The position numbers were made by a program, and so were the translations under genes. The notes below the pieces were generated by a model, which saw only the letters and a list, made by a program, of their open reading frames with translations, was not told the origin of the DNA and did not search any database. A stretch of DNA of 64,000 nt from Tetrahymena thermophila SB210 (taxonomy: Eukaryota; Ciliophora; Oligohymenophorea; Hymenostomatida; Tetrahymenidae): NCBI RefSeq assembly GCF_000189635.1, contig NW_002476351.1, positions 248,001 through 312,000 of the forward strand. Reading direction: 5' to 3'. Positions 49,981 through 61,801 of this stretch are shown here, one piece after another (positions within the stretch are counted from its first letter, which is position 1; the number at the start of each line of letters is the position of its first letter).

Positions 49981-52900
49981 TCAAATAAATTCTCCTACAA
50001 ATTTATTGAAATTTCTATTTTTCATTTGTTTGTAAATATCTGTGATAACAACTATATTTTCCTTTTAATTCTTTTACTTGATAGATGAGCTTGTTTTCTT
50101 TAAAGAATCATAGTAGTTATGAACTTGAACGATGACTGCTTTCGGATCTTTAACAAATATACTTTCAAAAGCTGAAATAATATCTTACTTTGTAGTGTTT
50201 TAAATTTATTGTGCTAGGATATTTTATTCATCAAAAACATAGTTGAAGTCAGTGAGTTACTTCCAAAAATATTCTACATTATAAACTAATGACAAAGGCA
50301 TAGAATTTATAGCTCCTAATTCTGTCTATAGAATATTTTCAAATGAATCATCTAGGAAAAGAGGTAAGTTTTACTAGAATTATATAATAGTATCTTATAA
50401 ATCGTTTTGCATTTAAATTATTGTAGAATCTTCAGCTTACACTGTAATTAAAATTCCATCGTAGGATCCATAGCTTATTAATTCAGTGTTAATTTTATAT
50501 ATTTTTTATTTTTCGTTAATTAAATAATTTTAGATATATTATTTAAATAGTTTCATTACTATTCTGCCTTCTGTAATAGTGATTGAGTTTCTTTTGCCTA
50601 TCTGGTAGAAAGCCACAAGCGATCTGCTTACATCCTATTAAAAGCTTGCTGTTTTTACTCTATTTATTTATATTAAATATAAAAATTAATTAAGTATTAA
50701 AGGTTTGAACTTAGAATATAAGCTATTCTTTTGAAAATAAATTAAAGAATTTTGTTTTAACTAAAAAGTAAAATTTTAAACAAAAGTTTAAAAATTATTC
50801 TCTGTTAAAATTTTTACATTAGAAAATTAAAAGTTTTGAATTACAAAATTAAAAGTTTTGAATTACAAAATTAAAAGTTTTTCATAATTTATGAATAAAT
50901 TTATTTGAATTAAAAATTCTACTTAAAAAATTAAATCAAAATTAAAATGAATTTTATAAAAAATCTAATTTGATAATTTTAGATAAATTAAAAGAGCTTT
51001 GTAAAATATTGAATTAAGATGAAATATTTACTTGATAAGATATAAAGAATCGATATCAAAGACTCCATAAACATTTCTATATTCTTAAAGCTCCTTGTTA
51101 AATTGGATATTCAGGTCAAGCTCATTATACAAGTTTTAAGCATAAGAAGACTGAATGTTTCCAGCTAATAAGCCGATTAGTTTTAACTTATTTCTCTCTA
51201 TCTCAGAGTGCTTCAACACATCTTAATAAGATATTTTTTATAAGACTTGAAGCTGCATTTTAGGATCAATGAACTCCTCAAGCATAACTTTTTTCAAGAA
51301 ATAATCTTTTCCTTATGTAGTTGTGTCCCATTATTAGTAGTTGTTTATTTACTCTTTGATTTCTTCAACAGAATTTTGATAATCTTCTGGAGTTATATCA
51401 ATATATTTCCAAATTCTAAAAACATCAAAAACAACTCTATCGAAATTCTAACTCCATCCTACAATCTAATTAGTTTATGAATTAATTTGGATGAAATAAT
51501 ATAGATTATAAATCATTTAAATTTTGATAAATCATATTAAAGTTTACTTTTATATTTAAAGAGGAATACTATGAAGTAACTTCAATTAAATATCCTGATT
51601 CTAGAGCCTCACTGAAGAATTCTTATACCTTCTATTAGAAAATGTTAGCAATTATTTTTCCTTTGATTACATCTCTAGGACTCTCAAATCTATCTTAAAA
51701 CTATATATTGAAGTATCCGACTATCTAAGGAACTCCATATTATAAGTCTAACTTGTACCATCCTTCTATACCATTTTCATACTTGATAAGACTAGGATAT
51801 TTTTAGCTTTATTAAATATAGGTTGCAGAATCGCAAGTCATATATGATTCAAAATAAAACTCTGTAAAATTAAAATTAGTAAATTTTCTTGTTGGATTTT
51901 CATAGGGACTGTATAAACATACATTAGAATTAGGATCAGGCAAAACGTGTTAGCTCAAATCTATATATGTGTAATTTAAATTCATTTGATTTTTATAACA
52001 GATATCTTCTAAGGCAAAATTTGAAGGAATGTATTAATTTTTCTATTAAACTTAAAACGTTTACAATAAAGTTTCATTTAGAGCTTTCATATATTCAATG
52101 TCTTCTTATATTAATGTTTTTTCAGAATATTGAATATCATATAGTGGAACTGAATTATCAAATTCATCTGTATTTAAAAATTAAAATTCATTTGGGATTT
52201 AAACTTCACTTTTAGGTTAATCTTGGAATTAATTAACATCTTCACCAGATTCATTCTCAGCCAATTAAGAATTAGCTGATAATTCAATGAAATTATATTT
52301 ATATGATGCTTAATCCTTGCCTTCAATATCGCTTAACTCTTCCTAGTCTTCTAAAACAATATCATCTAAATTTTGATTTGAAAAATTAGAAGATCCTGCA
52401 ATCAAGATGATATTATCAAAATCCTACATTTAGTTAATAACTTTCTTCATTAAATTCTTATCAAAATCATCGCTCCAAAGACTATCTGCAGCAAATACTT
52501 CTCTATAATCATATTCATTAAGATTCCATGCATAATTTGATACATTTTCCTTTTAATTAGTTTTAAAATTAAATTTCTAATTACTCTTTATTTAATTTTA
52601 CCTAAGTCATGTAAGAATGGCCGTTATAGCTAAAAGTCATGTTGGAAATGAGAGCCCTTTCTTAATAAATAGAAATTTCAAGTCCTTTTTCTTTGATGAA
52701 CTCTAAGTAATTTACAAGTGCATTAACTATAGTCTGAAATTTGTTAAGTTTTTTATTTTGCACTATAAACTTTATATAGAAAATTGTGTAGTTTTCTTAT
52801 TCTAAAATATTGCCTACTTCTAAATCAAGAATGAGATCTAGTTATTAATTCAAATAATACTTTAATCCTCCATCCATGTTATTATTCAAAAAGTATGTAA

Positions 52901-54296
52901 TAAATTCTATAGGTCTCTTTTAAAATTAGCTCTTATCTAAATCAATCTAAAACACAGTGTACAAGACCTCATTCTCATCTAATGTTTTAAGTTTTACTAT
53001 TTTCTTTGTATTTTTCAAAGGTTTTTTGAATTCTTTGAAATTAGGTTCATCTGTTAAATTATTGACAATTTCTTAAAAAGGCTTAATGTATTCTTCAACA
53101 TTTTCTATGCTTTCTTCAGTGAAAATGACCAATTTCATCAAATTGCTGCTATAATAGCTACTTCTAAAGCTTTCCAATTCCTCAACAATATTTACTTCAA
53201 AGTTATCCCTTAAAGTCTATACATTCCCTAAAAGTTATTAAAAAAACATCATTTTTTAAAAATTAATCAATTAAATATAATAAAATAAATTATAATTTTT
53301 ACCAGCTGTAAATCTACTGTAAGGATGACTTGGATCACTCATAATAGTAAGTAAATGCCTTATTTTTTAGTTATCATCTTATAAACTAATTTTAAATTCA
53401 CTTTCAACAACACTACTTTCCTTTTTAGCTAGCTCTAAACTATTTATAATTTAAATAATTCTTTTTATAACTAACAATTTTAAAAATTGTACTCATAAAC
53501 TGGATCTATAAACATATGAGCAAATATATCGAGGGCTTTCTATAATGCATAGGTTTTTATAGTAAAGAAGAAGTTTGTGTGATCAAATGAAGTAAAACTA
53601 TTAAATTTTTAAAATTAACAATTCAAATTTTAGCTTATTTTTAAATTACGAATCAGTATATCCTCCATTAACAGAAAGAAAGTTGTCAAAATAATATTAT
53701 TCTTTATATTTCTAAGATTAAAGAAATGTCATGTGCTCTAATAAATGTGCTAATCCTGGAGTTTTCTGCGACTCTTACCAACTACCTGCGTTAATATCTA
53801 AAGATACAGATGAAAATTAAGTCTAATTATTCCATATTATTAAAATTTGTAATTAATTAGCTAGAGTAATCAATTTATAATTATTTTTCATATCATTTAT
53901 TGGCTTGATGACATCGTTGTCTAAAAGATATGTTTTTCTCTCAATATTTTCTTAATCGAATGTCTAAACCAAAACTAAGCAAATTCCTATCAAAACAATA
54001 GCTAATGCAAGAATAACTACAAAAATAAAGCATTTTTCTAAATCTAGTTTATTTCTCTCATAAAATCTTGCTAAAAACTCTTTTATTTCTTTCATGCTAA
54101 GCTAATCTCTATCAAAATAGTTTTCTTATGTTCTTTTTTTACTATGCTTACTTGCTACAGGATACACATCATCATCAAAAATAGATTTTTAATTATTCTT
54201 GCTTTATTTCTAATTAAAGAATATCTGCTATTCTTCCTCATCCATGAGAATTTCGCTTTTTTTATTTATGCTAAATAACTTTTTTATGTATTCCAT
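49981..54296 (-). CDS. Membrane-anchored M16 (insulinase/nardilysin-type) metallopeptidase
   Basis: Seven exons join in phase: 54296-53650, 53597-53493, 53439-53303, 53227-52602, 52549-51548, 51465-51032, 50659-49981, about 1209 residues. M16 peptidases use an inverted zinc motif HxxEH. Here it reads TPGLAHLLEHMTFL around residue 183, followed by NGGYTDS and the DHTNFFFTIKTYALQKALDI segment. The third zinc ligand Glu is in LELAKKESSVVESEF. So the site is intact. Residues about 89-111 (CFIFVVILALAIVLIGICLV) form a membrane anchor after a basic cytoplasmic tail, predicting a type II protein with the peptidase outside or in the secretory lumen. An acidic, Gln-rich insert (coding about 52390-52180) recalls nardilysin. 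C-terminal repeats of the M16 fold follow. Large peptides are the likely substrates. Confidence 0.92.
50823..50882. repeat. 22-base tandem repeat in intron 6 of the M16 peptidase gene
   Basis: Two full copies (50823-50844 and 50845-50866) and a partial third copy of one 22-base unit, identical to each other. Confidence 0.92.
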
Positions 54297-55109
54297 TTTT
54301 ATTAGATAATTTTTAAACTTTAAAAATTTATCAAAATTTTTGATAAAAAGATATATAATAAATATATCAAATATTTCATGTTCAACTTAAATTTGCTTTT
54401 GATTTTTACGTTTTTAAAATTTAATCTTATCATAAAAAACTGACTGAATATCCTCAATATCATTTCAATTTAATTATTTGGAATTTAAAGTCTTAAATCT
54501 ATTGTCATCAGATTTATTATAATCTAATTTTATTAAATGACAATTTTTAAATAGAAATAAATTTCAAATTTTAATAAAAAATAGTTTTAATTATCATATT
54601 GGAAAACAAAATCATAAAATAAAAAAATTAAATATATGAATAAATTAAATAAATAATTTCTTTGAATAAATAAGTCAGATTTATTAAAGATTTACAATAT
54701 ATTTATAAACTCCTATTAAAAGCAAAAAAATAAGGAAATTATTGTTAAGTAAATATGATAATAATTATTTAATAAATATTAAAAGTAAAATTATTTTAAA
54801 ATTACTTAGCAATCATAAATAAAAATATTTTGTTTTTTTTTAACTTCAACTAATTATAAATTCAAATTAGTCTTTTTTTTCACTTAATTTTATATATAGG
54901 GAGCGTAATATATATTTTAAAGATTAGTAAAATATTATGAAGGATAATTTGATAATTTTCTTTTAAATATTAATAATTAAAGTTTAGCAAAAAATATTAT
55001 TTCTTACAAAATAATTTATTTTTTTAATAGTAAATCAAAAAAATGAAAGAAGTTATTATTATTGAAGTAAATTTTTATTTAATATCTTTTAGTTAATATA
55101 TTTCTTAAA
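54297..55109. other. Divergent intergenic region
   Basis: It lies between the starts of the M16 peptidase (-) and LRR (+) genes. A/T-rich with no recognisable sites. An ATG at 55044 opens a short frame ending in a possible intron donor but does not connect in phase to the LRR exons. Confidence 0.5.
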
Positions 55110-57052
55110 ATGGTACAGGATGAGTTTGATTGCCTATCAATACTCTAAGAATTTAATGTTAACTAACAGTATAATAATTTGCTAAGATTTAAACATAACT
55201 TCAAAATTTTTATTTTTTTTAGGTATGAAAAAATTTCAACACCTTAGCTGAAGACCTTGGCAGCAAACATTAGAAGGATGAGAGACCTAACATAGCTAAG
55301 CATTATACTTAAGTATTTAGATTCTAGTTTTATTTTAAGTTAATAGTTTTTAACCAATTTTAATATTTAAATAGCAATAACTAAATTTAAGATTTGGGAT
55401 AGATATTAGGCCAAAGTATTTAAAGCTGTTCAAAGTTGTAAAAGTTAAAATTAGATTTGAGGTTAATTAATTTAAACTAAAAAGTGAATGTAGATATTTT
55501 TAATCTTAATAATAGTGATAATAAATTAAACAAAGCAGGAATTTTTGAAATCTCTTAGATATTTAAAAAATGCTAACATATTTCAGAGCTTTATTTGAAT
55601 TTGAGGTAAATATTAAATAAGCTATTTTTTTTTAATATTTTTTTAGTGCTAATTAAATATGTGAAAAAGGAGCTTAATATTTTGGATAAGGAATTAGCCA
55701 TTGTTAAAATTTAATGATTTTTCATCTAGATTTAAGGTAAAAATAAAATTTTGAATCTTATTTAATAATAATTAATAAATTAGTGAAACAGATCTTGATC
55801 ATTAAGGCTTATTTTGGATAGGAAATGGCATATCACTGACCCAAAATTTACAAAGACTATGTCTATAAATTACGTAAGAATATTTTAAATAAAAACTATT
55901 CAATTCATTTTTCATTATAATTCAGAAACTCTAAAATTAGTTAAGAGAGTGTTAACAGTTTAATGAAGGATTTTTACAAGCTTAAAATTCTCTCTAATTT
56001 AGAAATAGATTTTTAGTATAAATAAATAAATATTATTTGAGTTAACTAACTATGTTTTAAAAAAGTAATACTTTTATAAGTAGCAGCGCTTTTATAGAGA
56101 TTAGTGCTGGTGTATCGAAACTTTGTGGATCTATTCAATAGTTTTTTCTAACAATGAAGTAAAAAAGTTTGTCTCTGCATAATGATAATTAAAAATTTAT
56201 AAATATGTAGTTATGTAGAAATTGGAATAGAGACACTGAAAGAATTTCTACTTAGAGTTTCAAAATGCATTTATTTAACTGAATTTTCTATATATTACAT
56301 GTAGAATTTAATAAAAGAAATATTAAAATTAACTAATTATTGAAAATATAAATGAATAGCTTTTTCTCAAATTAAGAACTAGAACATCTTGCCAAATTTT
56401 TGGTTAATTTACCTTCTCTTCAAAATTTTAATTACATTTTAAATTCAAGGTAATATTTATTTAAAAAATTAATTGTATTCCAACTGATTTAATTATTTAA
56501 AAAGTTATAAGTATGAAAAAATAAATTTAATAACCTTTTTGAGAGAAATTTCTTCAAGTAAGAGCTTACAATTAATAAATATTGATATGAGGTAAAATTA
56601 AAAAATTAAAACTTAATATTGATTGCTTGGTATTATAATAGAAATAATCAAATTTATACTGATATTAGTGATTTAACTTTACTAAATGAACTAAACTTTC
56701 CTTAATAGCTTAAGATTTTGAATCTATAACTCTAGTAAAAAACTAATAAACATATTATTTAAAATAGTATTCAATAAATTTTATAATTTAGAAACTGTAA
56801 AATCTGTCAAGAATTAGCTTTTTAAATTGCATTTGCGATAAAAAAGTGTGTATATCTTTAAGTCGTTTATCTTAATATGAAGTAAAATATTAAAATTGAA
56901 AATAGATATTAAATATTATTTATTATAAAAGCTATAATAATCTACAAAAAAGATTGGTCAAAATAATGCTTTTGAAAATATTTAAATCTAAAAGACTTTC
57001 TTTATTTAATTTAAAGTGTTTCAATTCATCTAATTATTTAAGTTATTTTTGA
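55110..57052 (+). CDS. Leucine-rich-repeat protein with one repeat per exon
   Basis: Leucine-rich repeats of the ribonuclease-inhibitor-like type form a protein-binding scaffold. About a dozen short exons each encode one unit of about 25-35 residues, and most end in a strand such as LTQLSIILK, LQKLKLDLR, ISELYLNLR, NLMIFHLDLR, NLQRLCLQIT, YLTEFSIYYMQ, LQNFNYIL, SLQLINIDMR or YLQVVYLNMK. Exons I could fix: 55110-55168 and 55223-55312; the others lie at roughly 55395-55465, 55480-55600, 55650-55735, 55790-55875, 55925-56020, 56075-56160, 56220-56305, 56380-56450, 56525-56590, 56655-56735, 56785-56880 and 56940-57052. A final TGA at 57050 is in frame with the last unit. The repeats are diverged, and no other domain is visible. 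Such LRR genes form large families in Tetrahymena. Individual borders are approximate. Confidence 0.72.
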
Positions 57053-57766
57053 TTCTCCTAATTTGATTATTTTACATTTTATATATTTTGTCAATTATTT
57101 AAATAAATTATATAAAAATTTTTGCTATCTTATATTTGTTTAAATAAGATCATATTAATTTAATTACTAATTATTAAATAAAGCAACTTCAAAAATCAAA
57201 TCTAAATCTAAAAAACTACTTATATTATTTAAAATCATCATTAATTTTCTAAATGGAAAAGATAGTTTTATTATTTTATTAAATAATTTTATTTATATTT
57301 AAATATATACTTAAAAGAAGGTAGTATAAATTGATACTTTTAATACATTCCACCTTATATTCGTTTATACATTATTGAAAGTTTTAAATTATATTAAAAA
57401 ATTATCTTCTACTTTTGACTAAATATTAAACGTGTATTTTTTTTAATTTTAATTTAAGGTATGCATGCATCTATTTGAAATTGAATTTTTTTTATAAAAT
57501 TTCTTTATCCATTATTAGCATTATTAGGAGGAAACAAACACAACAATTTAACGACTAAACATAATAAGAAGTGTAAATCATCTTCTTTTATTTTTGATAC
57601 CTCCAACAATAATATCTTTCTATCAAGTAAAATCAAAAGTTTTATTATAAAAATCTAATAATAAAGGTGCATCAATACTAAAAAATATTAATTATTTATT
57701 GTTTTTTCATGCCTATATCAAGTCGCATTTTACACGTATCTCTTAAAAGTATTTTTGCATAGCATT

Positions 57767-57793
57767 GGGAGGGCGGGGGGGTTGATTTGTGGG
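57767..57793 (+). other. G-rich island, possible G-quadruplex
   Basis: GGG, GGG and GGGGGGG runs separated by single bases, followed by TT and another GGG nine bases on. It is the most G-rich stretch of the window outside the tRNA. Confidence 0.7.
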
Positions 57794-57894
57794 ACGCAAG
57801 GCGTTTTAGAAAATAAAGAGGCAATTATGTTTTTAGATTTAACATATTTTACTCATATTTTTTATTTTACCTCCCTCCGATTATTTAATTTGCT

Positions 57895-59225
57895 TGCTCT
57901 GTTTTTTATCTTTAATTTATTTTTCTACTAATATATGTAAAAAAGTAAATTAAAGCTTGAATGTAATTTTTCAGCATTACTTTCCACCCAAGAAAGATAT
58001 TTTTTTTTTCAAATAAATTCAGGTTTTTTAAACTAAATTGCAAGTGTACTTTTTCTATAATATCCTCTTTTTTTATACAACTGAAATAGATTTCAAAGAG
58101 AAGGGCATATAAATAAATTAGCTTTATTTTAAATTTTAGATATAGTTAAATTTTTTTTATACATATAAAATTGCTTAAATTATTTTTAGCGAGAAAATAA
58201 AAAGTGTTTGTTATCGAAGATATTTTTTATTGTTCAATTTATTTAAAAAATTTAAATAGGAAACTAAATTAAATTAGTTTCAAATGTCATTTGATCATTA
58301 AGAAAGATTTAGATCTCTCATAAATAATTATTAAAAATGAAAAATTGAATAAATTAGTTTATTTCTTGATATATTAAAATTCTTCTAGGGTTAATAACAA
58401 ATTTTAGGTTATTTTACTTTGTATTTTTTATTTTACTTTGGAATGTTACTTTAAATGATTTTTCTATATATAGATATAAAAAAAGTATATTAAAGCTTGA
58501 ATATAATTTTTTTCAGTAATTCTTTTCACCTTACAAAAATAATTTGTTTTTGAATCATTTCAAATTTTCAAAGCTAAATTGCTAGTGTTTTTTCCAACAC
58601 ATCCTCTTTGATTTATAAATCTGAAATATATTTTAAAGAAAGGACTAAAAATACAAAAAACAAACTGAAATAAAATATTATAAATTTTTAACAGTTTAAA
58701 TTTTATTAATACATACTTACAATATTAGCTCTTAAAAAAAAAAAGTATTCTCTATAAAAATTATCTTTTTATAGTACAAATTATTTAAAATAGTAATTTA
58801 AAAAAACTTATTTTTAAATGTCATTTGGTTATTAATAAAATTTAGATTTTAAATGATATTTAAAAATAAAATATTGAAAATTTTATTTTGCAATTTATTT
58901 TTCTTTTATTGATTTTACTATTTATAGATATAAAAACATATATTAATGCTTGAATTTAATTTTTTCAAGCAATTCTTTTCGCCCTAGAAAATTAATTTGT
59001 TTTCGAATAATTCCAGATTTTTTAAATTCCTCTTTTTTTATAACTAGGGATTATTAAACAAAAAAGTAACTTACATAAAAAAATTTAATTTAAGAAAAGT
59101 TAAATTTTTGCTATACATCCAATGAGGGTTAAATTATTTTTAACAGCAAAAAAAATAGTATTTGTTGTTAAATATATTTTTTATAGTTCAATTTATTTAA
59201 AAAATGTAAATTACGATTTAAAAAA
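57895..59225. repeat. Diverged tandem repeat, three copies
   Basis: Three similar blocks follow each other. The shared anchor T-A-A-(A/T)-GCTTGA starts at 57951, 58491 and 58944. In each copy it is followed by a T-rich stretch, then AATTC(T/A)TTTTC or a close variant, then AAATTGC(A/T)AGTGT or a remnant, then CCTCTTT. Copies 1 and 2 also share AATGTCATTTG near 58281 and 58818, and copies 1 and 3 share TTCAATTTATTTAAAAAAT near 58236 and 59189. Spacing is 540 and 453 bases, so the copies have accumulated indels. No coding frame is kept between copies. Confidence 0.75.
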
Positions 59226-59889
59226 AGGAAAAATAATAAGACACAGAAAGAAAGAAGTTAAATTATATAAATTATTAAGTCATTAAGAGCAAGTTTAACA
59301 AATTATAAGATTAATTATTTATTTATTTAAAACGGTTTTGCATCATTAATATTTTTTTATTTAAAGGTATAGAAGAAAATCATAGAATTTTTGCTCTTAA
59401 TACTTTAATCTATTTTGAGCATGTAAGTAAATATTTTTGTTTTTAAAAAGATTTTAAAAAGCTTCAATTAATTTGAAAAATACAAATAGCCATTTTTAAA
59501 AAAAGCACATTAAGAAGAAATAAATAAGAGAAACGAAATTTTATAAGTTATAAACTGATTAAGAGATTTCTATAAAATTTAGGTTGAAAGTTAATTATTA
59601 TAATTTTAAAAAATATTGCATTATTACAAACAGTTATTTATTATTTGATTTGAGGTTTAGAAGGAAGTCGAAAAAAGTTACTTTAGTTATTTTAATGAAT
59701 TTTATAAATCCATTTGATTTTTATTAAATAACTACTTTAATTAAACAATTGAAAAACTTTATTTTCATCTAAAAAGAAAAATAATTTGATTTAAATTGAT
59801 AGCAGTTTATAAATCGAGTTTGTTTTTATAATTTAAAAAAAACAAATTATAAAATTAAAAAAAGAAAACAAATAAAAAAAATAAAAGAA

Positions 59890-60315
59890 ATGCAATTGAT
59901 TAAATTTATTTAATTTACCTCACTTTTACTGTTAGGCCTAGTTGTCTGCTAGTCAAGTACGTCAAGCACTTCTGGTGGAACTCCTTCTTGGGCTACTGCA
60001 TAATAAGCTTAAAATTATATGAATTGTTCTCAAAAGCTAATGTCTCCAACTTGCGCATCTGGTTAATCTCCTACTTGCACATAAGCAATATCAACCTACG
60101 TTAGCTGCATAACATGTTCATCAAACAATAGCAGCTATAGTGCATTTAAATCATGTGTTCAAAAATGTGGAAGTGATTTTACTTCAGATCCCACAGCTCA
60201 AAACGACAGCACAGTGGCTACATTTGTAAATGGAATGAATTAGTGTGTTGCTGCTGCATACAGTACTTTATTTGCATTATCTACTATTTTATTACTTATG
60301 TTTACTCTAATTTGA
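59890..60315 (+). CDS. Small secreted Cys-rich protein, probably lipid-anchored at the surface
   Basis: Intronless frame of 142 codons (141 residues). The N-terminus, MQLIKFIQFTSLLLLGLVVC, is a signal peptide. The mature part is rich in Ser, Thr and Ala and carries about nine Cys, spaced in pairs (SPTCASG, SPTC, SCITC, SCVQKCG, NQC), suggesting several disulfides. The C-terminus is hydrophobic without a charged tail (TLFALSTILLLMFTLI), as in precursors that receive a GPI anchor; Ser/Asn/Gly residues before it could be the attachment site. Ciliates carry many GPI-anchored Cys-rich surface proteins, including the immobilization antigens, and this could be a small relative; length and Cys pattern do not prove it. 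G/C content is higher than in the flanking sequence, consistent with good expression. Confidence 0.82.
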
Positions 60316-61801
60316 TGATTGATTATTTTTTAATTTTTAATTCTAAAATAATTATTTGAATTTTAAATTATATCCATAATTTGTTTGTTTGTTTTTGTAT
60401 TACATAAATAATTCTTTCTACCTCTTAAAATAAAAAAAATAATTCTGCAATTTTAAAACAATAAATTTAAGTTACTTATCATTTATTATTATTATATAAA
60501 AAATTATAATATTGAGAGAGAGAGCAATGCATTTTTATAGTTATAATCCTACATAACAAAATGTATATCACTAAGATATTCCAAACCTTATTGAATTTAC
60601 TTTATAAAAAATTAAATAATTTTAAGTTAAATAATTTTTTATTATATATCCAAGGTGAATAAATTTTGCAATTATTAAATTCATAAATTTTATTGATTGA
60701 ATGTTTAAAAAAAAAAAAACAGAATTCACAAACAATTTCAGCATAAACTAAATATTTTAGGAGTTTATACCATTTATATATTTATTGTTTTTTAAATTTT
60801 ATTATAAAATATTATTCAATTAATATCATATTTTTCAAGTGTAAGATTCCAAACTTGAAATCTCGTTTTTAAACTATATCTCAGATTGAACAAATTCGAG
60901 AAGTTTGCTTCGTTTCTTGGAATCCAACAGCAATTTTAAATAAATTTAAACTTTAAATAAATCTTTCATAATACTAAATTGCTATTTAATTTATAATAAT
61001 ATAAAACGAACTAAAAAACTAATTTAGATAATTTCATAGAAACCTTAATATATGTATTATTGCTTCAAATACTGTAATTTACAAATAAAGAAATACTTTA
61101 TTAGTAGTTTTTATTATATATTGATTTAAAAAGATAAAAGTTTGGATTAAAATTTCATAAAAACATCCATCATATATATTAAAGCGTTATCAAATTCTTT
61201 AAAGAAAAATCTTTTAGAAAAAGATTATTTTGATAATAATTTGTTAGTTTTTTTGATTTTAAGTAGTGCTACATAAGTTTACTGTTTAAAAAAAATAAAA
61301 AAAATAAATTTAATGAGTATTTTAATCTAGATATTCTAAGTATATTTAAAGAAATATTACTAGCAACTAAAGTACTTGAACTATAATAAAAAAAGTTTTG
61401 TTTGCAATAAGCTAAATTCAGAAGAAATTAAATAGTTGAAATATTTTAATTTTTTAATAAAATTTAAAAATGAAAAAATTTAGAAAACTTCTAAAAATAA
61501 AGTTTTATAATTTAAAGGATATTCTAATTTCTTAATAAAAAAAATATTTTTATTTTTAATAGTGTTTGATAATTTAAGTCAATAAAATGAGTATGGCAAG
61601 TCATTTAAATGTGATTAATATCAATTTATAAATAAAAACATAATCTATATATTATATAATTACAAAATTCTATTTATTTTTAAGCAACTTTATTTAATAA
61701 ATGAAGTAAAAGTAAACAAAAAAGATTTATAAAAAAGTTTTATTAAGATTTCAAGTAAAAATTAATTAGTTAATAATTTTATAATTAATTTTTTTTTTGT
61801 A
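60316..61801. other. 1.5-kb convergent intergenic region
   Basis: It lies between the 3' ends of the Cys-rich gene (+) and the exchanger gene (-). A/T-rich; no gene or RNA was found. Confidence 0.55.

Larger units (their letters stand above)
57053..59889. other. 2.8-kb gene-free region with diverged repeats
   Basis: No coding frame is supported. It contains a G-rich island (57767-57793) and three diverged copies of a repeat of about 450-540 bases (below). Confidence 0.6.

Noticed and set aside
57700..57800. Internal telomere repeat
   Set aside because: Only a single GGGGTT is present; no tandem array.
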